Assembly (NCBI RefSeq): GCF_000378205.1
Contig: NZ_KB899410.1
Coordinates: 93,195 to 157,194, forward strand
Direction: 5' to 3'
Length of the DNA stretch: 64,000 nucleotides
Source of the DNA: Sediminispirochaeta bajacaliforniensis DSM 16054
GTDB lineage: Bacteria > Spirochaetota > Spirochaetia > DSM-16054 > Sediminispirochaetaceae
The position numbers and the translations under genes are program-made. Positions within the stretch are counted from its first letter, which is position 1; every line of letters starts with the position of its first letter. Positions 7,843-15,330 of this stretch are shown piece by piece. A model generated the notes under the pieces. The model made no database searches. It saw only the letters and a list, made by a program, of their open reading frames with translations, and had not been told where the DNA came from.

Positions 7843-8928
7843 CTATGATCGGCAACAGCACGCACGTTCTTCCGCCGTCCTCTTGCAGGGAAGGTCCTGG
7901 TCCTTTACCGCTAAATGAAGACGTGAATTCCCGTAAGGGGTCGGGACATCAGATGAAGCAATGACTCGAAATCCTTTTTCCTCGAACAAGGCATTGAATT
8001 CTTCGACATGACAAAGGGGATGTCCGAAGCTTTGAAGTGCCTTTGCCAGTTCTCCGACTCCATGGCTTCCCGGCTTGCATCCTGGGGCGCAGAACCAGTG
8101 GTTGGTAACTAATAGTCCTCCGGGTTTGAGTGCGTCATACACCTTATTGAAAATCGGTTCGAGATTTTTGCGAAATTTATAGAGAAGATGAGAGATGAGA
8201 ACAATATCATAGCCGGAACCAAAGGTATCGATACAGATGTCGCCACCTTCTGCCGTTATGCGGTTATCCATTTTGTATTGACTGATGTATCGTTGTGTCG
8301 TTTCAATGATATGCGGTTTGTCGAAAACAAGGCCATGCAAAGACAGGTTTTCCTGGCAAAGCGCTATGGTATGCAATCCATGACCGCCCCCAAGGTCCAG
8401 AACCTTCTTTGCATTGTGAAAACCGTCCCATTGTATAATTGTTCGAACAATAGTCTGGAGTTCTCCCTGAAGACTGCGTTGCGCAAGTGCGTTGATAAAA
8501 GCACCACTTGGGCCGGAGGAGAAACCGTTCATCTCCGGTTCTTTGCGCCTGATAGCTTTGGAGAGCTTGTTCCACTGGCCCTTACCTGTAGTTCTCAGTT
8601 GATCGCCTTGAAAAAAGGGGCTGCTGCTTACGAGAAACTCCGTTGCAGCCTTGGTATTAGCGTATATCTCATCTTCAACGGTAAGGATTCCTATATCAAC
8701 AAGGGTAGCGAGAAACGGCCTGATAAACATCCCGTTGATACCGGTTCCCTTTGCAATCTCTTCTTTATCGCTTTGCCCCCTTTTGTCGAGGTAGTCGCAT
8801 ATACCAGTATCAAGGGCGGCTACGAGTGTCTGGTAGTTTTGATATCCTTCCAGCAGGCAGTCGAAACCCTTGATTTCCGTCGGTGGGGTAAGCCTCATTA
8901 AGAAAGGAATTTCGTTACATCCATCCAT
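7843..8928 (-). CDS. SAM-dependent methyltransferase, O-methyltransferase-like with dimerisation domain
   Basis: A 361-aa protein. Residues 1-110 resemble the winged-helix dimerisation domain of plant/hydroxyindole-type O-methyltransferases. Residues ~165-300 form a class I SAM fold with motif I VLDLGGGHGLH and a later LKPGGLLVTNHWF. The C-terminus ends in a cysteine cluster, RACCCRS. The ATG at 8928 has AAGGAGA seven bases upstream. It is the first gene of the run methyltransferase, DUF364, FecB, FecC, FecE. This suggests it modifies a small metal-binding molecule or cofactor, although no such substrate is identified. Confidence 0.8.
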   Translation of the reverse strand: MDGCNEIPFLMRLTPPTEIKGFDCLLEGYQNYQTLVAALDTGICDYLDKRGQSDKEEIAKGTGINGMFIRPFLATLVDIGILTVEDEIYANTKAATEFLVSSSPFFQGDQLRTTGKGQWNKLSKAIRRKEPEMNGFSSGPSGAFINALAQRSLQGELQTIVRTIIQWDGFHNAKKVLDLGGGHGLHTIALCQENLSLHGLVFDKPHIIETTQRYISQYKMDNRITAEGGDICIDTFGSGYDIVLISHLLYKFRKNLEPIFNKVYDALKPGGLLVTNHWFCAPGCKPGSHGVGELAKALQSFGHPLCHVEEFNALFEEKGFRVIASSDVPTPYGNSRLHLAVKDQDLPCKRTAEERACCCRS

Positions 8929-8977
8929 TGCCTGTCTCCTTTTCCTTTCGCGTACATCTCTGTATTGGGTAGATGAA

Positions 8978-9003
8978 CCATTATATACGTATGTATATAA
9001 TGG
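8978..9003. promoter_or_regulatory. 26-bp near-perfect palindrome upstream of the metal-importer operon
   Basis: CCATTATATA and TATATAATGG flank a CGTATG centre. Only one symmetrical base pair is mismatched. It lies 50 bases upstream of the methyltransferase start and 62 bases upstream of mnmE on the other strand. Its size, symmetry and position fit an operator for a dimeric, perhaps metal-responsive, repressor. No regulator gene is adjacent. Confidence 0.55.
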
Positions 9004-9064
9004 CGTCAACAAGATCATCCTATCTCTTGGCGAATCGCATTCCTCCGGGATATACTCACTGGAG

Positions 9065-10435
9065 ATGAAAGACCTTTCCTATGATACCGATCGCCCCATT
9101 GCTGCTCTTGCGACCCCCTGGGGACGAAGCGCCATTGCTGTTGTGCGAACCTCGGGGGAGGGCTGTCTCGATCTCCTGGCCCGAACCTTTTCCCGTCCGG
9201 CGGCTCTTTCCGGGGCGAAAAGCTACTCTCTTATCTATGGCCACGTACTTGATGCCTCGGGCCTTCCCATAGAACAGGTGGTCCTTGGGGTGTTCCATGC
9301 TCCGAGGGGGTATACGGGAGAGGAGAGTGTTGAAATCTATACCCATGGTTCACCTTCGGGAATACAGCGCCTTCTTTCCCGCCTCTACGAGGTTGGCTTC
9401 AGTGAAGCGGCTCCCGGGGAATTTACCCTTCGGGCCTTTTTGAACGGAAAGATTGATTTGACCGAGGCCGAGGCGGTGGCGGAGATTATCGACGCAAAGT
9501 CTTCCGCAGCCCATGCCATGGCCATGGACCGCTTATCCGGATCGCTTTTTCGATCGATCGATGCCCTGAAAAAGAGGATTGTCGAAGTGCTTGCATCGGT
9601 GGAGGTCCTCCTCGATTACCCTGAAGAAGAGCTCCTTGATGCTCCTGAACCCGATTTTGCCCCTCTATCAGAGGTACTTCACTCTATTGAGGCTTTGTCC
9701 GCTACCTTTCAGGAGGGGCGTCTCTACCGAGAAGGGGCAAAGGTTGCCATTGCCGGTAGAACGAACGCCGGCAAGAGTTCACTCTTTAATCTTTTTCTCA
9801 AGGAGGACCGCTCCATCGTATCTGACATCCACGGTACGACCAGGGACTATATTGAGGCATGGACCACTATAGCGGGGATCCCGGTCTGCCTCTACGATAC
9901 CGCCGGCCTGCGCGATGCTGGTCATCCTGTTGAGGTCGAGGGAATAAGGAGAAGCGGAAAGGTAGTAGATGCCGCCGATCTTGTCCTTTATCTGATTGAC
10001 GGAACGACAGGCCCTTCTCCTGATGAACGCTCCCTGCTTGCCGATCAGACAAGTGCTGAGGGAGAGTGTCGCTACATCTTTGTGATGACGAGAAGCGATC
10101 TTGGCTGCCAGGTCTGGGGCGATGGAGTAATCGCTGTCAGTGCCGTAACTGGAGAGGGCCTCGACCGCTTGCAGAAGAAAATGGCGAAATGCCTGAGCGC
10201 CAAGGCTCCCCTGACTTCAGGGGAGCCTGTGGTTGATTCGATTCGGCAGAAACGGCTCCTCGACCGCTGTTCCTCTGCCTTACAGACTGTATTGGAAGGG
10301 GTTGGCAGCCGATCCTGGGATGAACTTGCCATGGATCTCAAAGATGCCGTGGATGCCCTGGGCGAAATTACCGGTGAGGTGACCTCTGCCGATATTCTTG
10401 AATCAATCTTTTCCGGCTTTTGCCTCGGAAAATGA
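9065..10435 (+). CDS. mnmE: tRNA modification GTPase MnmE
   Basis: MnmE works with MnmG to install the aminomethyl or carboxymethylaminomethyl group at C5 of wobble uridine-34. The 456-aa product has the N-terminal formyl-THF-binding domain (PIAALATPWGRSAIAVVRTSG; GYTGEESVEIYTHGS). The central G domain has AGRTNAGKSSLFN near residue 230 and DTAGLRD near 280, and the conserved C-terminus ends FSGFCLGK with the catalytic cysteine. The frame is open further upstream, but MnmE similarity begins at MKDLSYDTDRPIAA, so the ATG at 9065 is taken. Its Shine-Dalgarno is poor. mnmG follows 18 bases downstream. Confidence 0.95.
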   Translation: MKDLSYDTDRPIAALATPWGRSAIAVVRTSGEGCLDLLARTFSRPAALSGAKSYSLIYGHVLDASGLPIEQVVLGVFHAPRGYTGEESVEIYTHGSPSGIQRLLSRLYEVGFSEAAPGEFTLRAFLNGKIDLTEAEAVAEIIDAKSSAAHAMAMDRLSGSLFRSIDALKKRIVEVLASVEVLLDYPEEELLDAPEPDFAPLSEVLHSIEALSATFQEGRLYREGAKVAIAGRTNAGKSSLFNLFLKEDRSIVSDIHGTTRDYIEAWTTIAGIPVCLYDTAGLRDAGHPVEVEGIRRSGKVVDAADLVLYLIDGTTGPSPDERSLLADQTSAEGECRYIFVMTRSDLGCQVWGDGVIAVSAVTGEGLDRLQKKMAKCLSAKAPLTSGEPVVDSIRQKRLLDRCSSALQTVLEGVGSRSWDELAMDLKDAVDALGEITGEVTSADILESIFSGFCLGK

Positions 10436-10453
10436 GATAGGAGTCTTCATTAC

Positions 10454-12313
10454 ATGGTTCGTGACTACGATGCTGTCGTCATCGGCGGGGGACACGCCGG
10501 CATAGAGGCCGCCCTTGCCCTTGCCCGTCTTTCCCACCGTACTCTGCTCATCACCCAGAGCCTCGATGCCATAGGCCGATTGAGCTGTAACCCCGCGGTA
10601 GGCGGGCTTTCCAAGGGCAACATTGTTCGTGAGATTGATGCCCTGGGCGGTGAGATGGGGCATCTTATCGATGCAACGATGATCCAATTCCGTATTCTCA
10701 ACCAGCGCCGAGGCCCTGCTGTTCAGGCTCCCAGAGCCCAGGCGGATAAATTTGCCTACAACCTTCTTGCGAAAGAGACACTTGAAAAACAGCCCTGCCT
10801 CGATCTCTACCAGGATACGGTGACGGATTTGATCATCGAAGGGGATATTCCCTCAGGTGGGGCAAGGATCGCCGGGGTGAGGACCGATCGCGGACAAGAG
10901 ATTTCCGCTCGCTCGGTGGTCTTGACCACCGGGACCTTTATGGAGGGAAAAGTCTTTATCGGCAGCTGGGAAGCTCCCTCCGGGCGCCTTGGAGAGCCTG
11001 CCGCCATCGGACTGGGCAGCGCTCTGCGGGCAAAGGGCTTTCACCTTGGACGGATGAAAACGGGAACTCCCGCCAGGGTCTCTGCCTCCTCCCTCGATTA
11101 CGATAAAATGGAGGAACAGAAAGGGGATGAGCTGATGCTTCCTTTCAGCTTTTCCCATGATACGATAGATCGACCGGAACGTAGCTGCTGGATTACCTAT
11201 ACGAACGAGAAAACCCACTCGCTGATTTCTGAAAATTTGGGAACAAGCCCCCTTTATGGAGGAAAGATCGTCGGTAAAGGCCCTCGTTATTGCCCCTCCA
11301 TCGAAGACAAGGTGGTTCGCTTCCCAGATCGCCAGCGGCATCAGATATTTGTAGAACCTGAAGGGCTTCATACCGAGGAGATGTACCTCAACGGGATCTC
11401 TTCGAGCCTCCCCGAATGGGTCCAGGAACAGTTTATCCATTCCGTTCCGGGATTAGAGCGTGCGGTTATTATGCGGCCCGGCTATGCCGTTGAGTATGAT
11501 TATATCGATCCTCGCCAGCTTTTCCCCAGCCTCCAGACAAAGGCGGTGGCGGGCCTCTTTATTGCCGGTCAGACAAATGGCACCTCGGGCTACGAAGAGG
11601 CCGCCTGTCAGGGGCTCCTTGCCGGTATCAATGCCTCACTCTTGATGCGTGGAGAAGACCTTTTGGTACTTTCCCGGGCCGAGGCCTATGCCGGGGTTCT
11701 TATCGACGATCTCGTTACCCTTGGTACCGAGGAACCCTACAGGATGTTTACCAGTCGTGCCGAATATCGCCTCAATCTCCGCCATGATACCGCGGATCGT
11801 CGGCTTTTGCCGCTCGGCCATCGTATTGGATTACAGAACGATGACGCAATGGAGGCCCTTAATAAGCGGCTTGAAGGGGAAGCGGCGATAAAAGAGCTCC
11901 TTGCCTCAAGGCGTTTACGCTCTTCAGAAGCTGCGGATCTCGAACTTTCGGGGCAGGAGGGCAAGAAATTTCTTGATCTTTTGAAGGTTCCTGAGGTTTC
12001 TATCGATATGCTTGTGCCGCTGCAGCCCGAGTTGGAGGCGTTTCCCGACAAGTGGCTCCGTCGTGCCGCCCTTGATATTCGTTATGAAGGTTACATCAGG
12101 CGGCAGGACGAGCAGGTGGAGCGCTTTCAGCGTATGGAGGGGCTCAAGATCCCTGCGGATTTTAACTGGAATACCATCGAAGGTATCAGCAATGAGTCAC
12201 GGGAAAAACTGAAACAGATACGGCCCCTTTCGGTGGGACAGGCCTCGCGGATCTCCGGTGTCCGTTCCTCGGATATAGCCGTTCTCATGGTGATGCTCAG
12301 GAGAAGGCGGTGA
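10454..12313 (+). CDS. mnmG: tRNA uridine-5-carboxymethylaminomethyl modification enzyme MnmG (GidA)
   Basis: A 619-aa FAD-binding partner of MnmE, of normal family length. The N-terminal dinucleotide fold has VIGGGHAGIEAALALAR, followed by SCNPAVGGLSKGN and QFRILNQRRGPAVQAPRAQAD, both signatures of MnmG. FAD and NADH contacts and GLFIAGQTNGTSGYEEAA are also present. The C-terminal domain (YEGYIRRQ, LKIPADFNW, PLSVGQASRISGV) binds MnmE and tRNA. It overlaps rsmG by four bases, giving the classic mnmE-mnmG-rsmG order. Confidence 0.97.
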   Translation: MVRDYDAVVIGGGHAGIEAALALARLSHRTLLITQSLDAIGRLSCNPAVGGLSKGNIVREIDALGGEMGHLIDATMIQFRILNQRRGPAVQAPRAQADKFAYNLLAKETLEKQPCLDLYQDTVTDLIIEGDIPSGGARIAGVRTDRGQEISARSVVLTTGTFMEGKVFIGSWEAPSGRLGEPAAIGLGSALRAKGFHLGRMKTGTPARVSASSLDYDKMEEQKGDELMLPFSFSHDTIDRPERSCWITYTNEKTHSLISENLGTSPLYGGKIVGKGPRYCPSIEDKVVRFPDRQRHQIFVEPEGLHTEEMYLNGISSSLPEWVQEQFIHSVPGLERAVIMRPGYAVEYDYIDPRQLFPSLQTKAVAGLFIAGQTNGTSGYEEAACQGLLAGINASLLMRGEDLLVLSRAEAYAGVLIDDLVTLGTEEPYRMFTSRAEYRLNLRHDTADRRLLPLGHRIGLQNDDAMEALNKRLEGEAAIKELLASRRLRSSEAADLELSGQEGKKFLDLLKVPEVSIDMLVPLQPELEAFPDKWLRRAALDIRYEGYIRRQDEQVERFQRMEGLKIPADFNWNTIEGISNESREKLKQIRPLSVGQASRISGVRSSDIAVLMVMLRRRR

Positions 12314-12981
12314 GGGAGCTTATCAAACAGGCGCTTGATGCCGTGGCATGGTCCTTCGATGCTTCAATGGCGGAAAGGTGTGAGGTCTATCTGAAGGAGC
12401 TGTTGTTCTGGAATCGCAAGGTAGGACTGGTGAAGATGGAATCGGTCGATGAGCTTGTCTTCCGTCATCTCTACGATTCACTGGCTCCTTTGCCCCTGCT
12501 CGAAGCCTCCGGCCTGCTGCCGGAGGCAGGAAGCGGTGTTGTGGATATCGGCAGCGGCGGAGGGTTTCCCGGCATTCCCCTTGCCCTTGCGCTGCCCCGG
12601 TATCAATACACCCTTGTGGAACGTTCGGGGCGTAAGGCCGGATTCCTGCAGAATGCAGTCGCCCTGCTCGGGGTTGCCGATCGGGTCCGCATTCTCCAGG
12701 TAGATGCCGAAACCCTCGGGTCCCGATGGCAGCTTGCAACGTGCAGAGCCTTCCGCCCCGTCAACGAGGCCCTTCCCATCCTTGCAGGCCGGCTGGTTCC
12801 GGGAGGATCTGCCGTTATCTATGCCGGAACCCGAAAGCTGCTTCAGAACCAGCTTTCGGAACTAAAAAAACGACCGAAAGGAGAACTTCGCATTGTCGGA
12901 ATTCCCGATTCCGACAATCTGCTGAAAGGCGAGCGAAACCTTCTGGTATTTAACGATCGATCTCCTTCATCTTTCGCATAA
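12310..12981 (+). CDS. rsmG: 16S rRNA (guanine-527-N7)-methyltransferase RsmG (GidB)
   Basis: RsmG methylates N7 of G527 in 16S rRNA using SAM. The 223-aa product has the RsmG motif VVDIGSGGGFPGIPLAL near residue 78, a following LVERSGRKAGFL stretch, and CRAFRPVNEALPIL. The GTG start at 12310 overlaps the mnmG stop, implying translational coupling. The 3' end overlaps the convergent TPR gene by about 30 bases, leaving no room for a separate terminator. Confidence 0.92.
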   Translation: MRELIKQALDAVAWSFDASMAERCEVYLKELLFWNRKVGLVKMESVDELVFRHLYDSLAPLPLLEASGLLPEAGSGVVDIGSGGGFPGIPLALALPRYQYTLVERSGRKAGFLQNAVALLGVADRVRILQVDAETLGSRWQLATCRAFRPVNEALPILAGRLVPGGSAVIYAGTRKLLQNQLSELKKRPKGELRIVGIPDSDNLLKGERNLLVFNDRSPSSFA

Positions 12982-14311
12982 GCCCCTCCTTTTCCACAAG
13001 GTCGATGAGACGGGCTTCGACAAACTGCTTTGCGCCTTCGGTAAATTCTCCCGCCGAGAGGCAGAATCCTCTACCTGCTCTCAGTTCCTTGATGCGTGCA
13101 TAGAGATCCCGGAGGATCAGTTCTCCCACCTGGCTGTTTGTTCTTACATATCGAAACAGTACCACATCCTCCCACTTCCTGGTACTTATTTCCGCAAGGA
13201 TATCGGCATAGTCATTTCCCGTAACCGAGATATCGGTAATCTGGACCTTTGCTCCGGGAAAGATGGTGTTCGTTAATTTTCTGCAGAGGGTAACAAAATC
13301 ACTGGTCGGAGCGATAAGATAGGTTTGAAGATTTCGGTTTGAATTAAGCTCCGCGTACTTTTCCAGCAGGGCAGGAACATCACGGTAGCCCGGTGCCGTT
13401 TTCTGAATTTCCTGAAGGAGTTTCAAGGCCCTTCCCATATCCTGCTTTTTCGCATAGGAGGCGGCAAGTCGGTATTTCAACTCCAGGGCCGTCTCTTTCT
13501 TTATATTATTATGGCGTAGGCCAATTTCGAAATCGAGAACAGCCTTATCGAACTGCCCCGAAGCGACATGAATGGTTCCTGCGTAGAGGGCCGCATTGGG
13601 ACCGAGATTCGGATCCGGACGAAGATGGCTGAAGATTCGAAGGGCCTGATCGTTTTGGCCAAGGTTATGATAGACCTGGCCAAGGACAAAGAGGCTCTCC
13701 TTATCTTCCGGTTCAATTTCCAGTGCCTTGCGTAAGGCGCCTGCAGCATCCTTGTATTTTGTAATTTTAAAAAGGGAATGACCGAGATATTTGAGCATGG
13801 AACCGTGTTCCGGATCTTTTTGCCGCGCAGATTGAAGCAGCGCAACCGCCTTCTCGAAATTCCCTTTCCTAAACTCGAGATACCCGAGGTTGAAGTTTAC
13901 CTCGAAAACGTCCGGATTCATCGTCTTACAGATCAAAAAGCTTTTATATGCCTCTTCGAAATTTTGAAGTTTCATTGCGGAGATGGCATAACGAAGGTTG
14001 ATCTCGAATTCGTCCAATTCCTTGTTGGTTGCACAGAGATCGATCAGAATATTATAGGTGCGAAGCGCCTTGTCGAATCTTCCGTCGTTAAAGTGTGCCT
14101 CGGCAAGGGCGAGAAGTGCTTCCGCATCTTTTGGATTCTGGCTGAGGCGTTTGTTTGCCTCCCTAATGATTGCATTAGAATCTTTGCCTTTGAACTTTTT
14201 GTTCTTTTTGTCTCCGTTCCCCTTATTTTTGCCTGCGCTTATGACGAAAAGTATAACGATTGCTATTGCTACGACCGCAACGGGGAGCAGCAGAAACAGA
14301 TTGGTTTCCAT
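12950..14311 (-). CDS. Membrane-anchored TPR protein with a C-terminal Mrr-like domain
   Basis: The product is about 453 aa. A single N-terminal transmembrane segment (LFLLLPVAVVAIAIVILFVI) is followed by a basic stretch and six to eight TPR units from ~60 to 330, including NFNLGYLEFRKGNFEKAVAL and ESLFVLGQVYHNLGQNDQAL. The C-terminal ~110 residues (DYADILAEI, WEDVVLFRYVR, CLSAGEFTEGAKQFVEARLI) resemble the Mrr-type restriction-endonuclease fold, but the usual catalytic Glu-x-Lys is not evident. It is therefore probably a scaffold rather than a nuclease. The start is uncertain: the ATG at 14311 lacks a good Shine-Dalgarno and a TTG at 14368 is an alternative. It is divergent from the LysM gene. 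Confidence 0.75.
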   Translation of the reverse strand: METNLFLLLPVAVVAIAIVILFVISAGKNKGNGDKKNKKFKGKDSNAIIREANKRLSQNPKDAEALLALAEAHFNDGRFDKALRTYNILIDLCATNKELDEFEINLRYAISAMKLQNFEEAYKSFLICKTMNPDVFEVNFNLGYLEFRKGNFEKAVALLQSARQKDPEHGSMLKYLGHSLFKITKYKDAAGALRKALEIEPEDKESLFVLGQVYHNLGQNDQALRIFSHLRPDPNLGPNAALYAGTIHVASGQFDKAVLDFEIGLRHNNIKKETALELKYRLAASYAKKQDMGRALKLLQEIQKTAPGYRDVPALLEKYAELNSNRNLQTYLIAPTSDFVTLCRKLTNTIFPGAKVQITDISVTGNDYADILAEISTRKWEDVVLFRYVRTNSQVGELILRDLYARIKELRAGRGFCLSAGEFTEGAKQFVEARLIDLVEKEGLMRKMKEIDR

Positions 14312-14412
14312 GACCAGTATTATGGTTTGCAATTGGTCCTGCGTCAAGGAAGCCCTTTTTATTGACAAGCTTTCACGGCGGTTATAGGCTTGAAATGAAG
14401 AGGAGAAAAACA

Positions 14413-15330
14413 GTGGCAGATTCCAGGATTGGAATAAAGATCGCTGACGGTTCGTTTTATCCCATCATGAAAGAGGGGAAACGAGCTAAAAAGCGTTTGG
14501 TTTTGACGACGGTAAATGATCGACAAACCAATGTCCAGATCGATCTGTATCGTGGCAGGGAAGAGATCGAGAGTGCCAGTTATATAGGCAGCCTGTTGAT
14601 CGAAAATATTCCGGCCGCGGCAAAAGGGAATCCTGAAATCGAACTGGTCGTGGGAATCGACGATGATGGGAACCTTACGGCCGAGGCGAGTGAGGGGCAG
14701 TCCGGGGAAAAACGGACACTTTCGGTACGGATCGACGATAACGGGACTCCCTCGGCATACGACATTCCTGATTTCGATCTTTCACAGGAACCTTCCGAGG
14801 GATTTGAACCGGATTTTTCCTTTGACGAATTGGATGGTGATTCGGACGAGGATGTTCCTCCCTCCGAAGATTTTTTCTTCGAAGCATCCGATGATTATCC
14901 CACCGAAGAAGAAGCACCCCGGAGAAGCCGGATTCGCCCCCTGCTTATCACCCTGCTTGTGATCCTTTCCCTTGCCTTTATCGGGCTTCTCATCTATTGC
15001 CTGATGAACTACCTCCCGGGAGAAAAAGCCCTTCCTCTTCGGGCGTCGGGAAGCGAAGTGGAGCAGACAACCCCCGTTGCGGAATCTCCTCCCGCGTCTG
15101 TTCCCGTGCCGCAGGCGACGGTCGAGCAGGCGCCTGTTCCCGAGAGGGAAACGGTGAGGGTGGAGGTTGAAGGGGTCTGGTACAGAATCCGCTGGGGTGA
15201 TACACTCTGGGATATATCCTCTTCCTTTTATAGTACCCCGTGGCTTTATGGACAAATTGCGGAAGAAAACAACATCAAAAATCCAGATATTATCTTTGCC
15301 GAGCAAAAAATATTTATTCCGACGAAATAG
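14413..15330 (+). CDS. Membrane protein with an Hsp70-type substrate-binding domain and a LysM domain
   Basis: A ~305-aa protein of unusual design. Residues ~25-105 (RLVLTTVNDRQTNVQIDLYR, YIGSLLIENIPAAAKGNPEI, GIDDDGNLTAEASEG) closely follow the beta-sandwich substrate-binding domain of DnaK, but no ATPase domain precedes it. An acidic linker, one transmembrane helix (~178-200), a Pro/Val-rich stretch and a C-terminal LysM domain (~257-303, RIRWGDTLWDISSSFY) follow. The likely topology is cytoplasmic chaperone-like domain and periplasmic peptidoglycan-binding domain. I prefer the GTG at 14413, which has GAGGAG upstream, over the ATG at 14395. The transglycosylase gene overlaps its 3' end. Confidence 0.75.
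   Translation: MADSRIGIKIADGSFYPIMKEGKRAKKRLVLTTVNDRQTNVQIDLYRGREEIESASYIGSLLIENIPAAAKGNPEIELVVGIDDDGNLTAEASEGQSGEKRTLSVRIDDNGTPSAYDIPDFDLSQEPSEGFEPDFSFDELDGDSDEDVPPSEDFFFEASDDYPTEEEAPRRSRIRPLLITLLVILSLAFIGLLIYCLMNYLPGEKALPLRASGSEVEQTTPVAESPPASVPVPQATVEQAPVPERETVRVEVEGVWYRIRWGDTLWDISSSFYSTPWLYGQIAEENNIKNPDIIFAEQKIFIPTK

Noticed and set aside
8188-8901. 237-codon plus-strand frame
   Set aside because: Antisense to the methyltransferase, with no recognisable motif or start site.
8870-9064. N-terminal extension of MnmE
   Set aside because: The extra 65 codons run through the palindrome and the divergent methyltransferase start and have no MnmE similarity.
12950-14311. TPR/Mrr-like protein as an active restriction enzyme
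   Set aside because: No methyltransferase or specificity partner is nearby and the catalytic Glu-x-Lys pattern is not evident.
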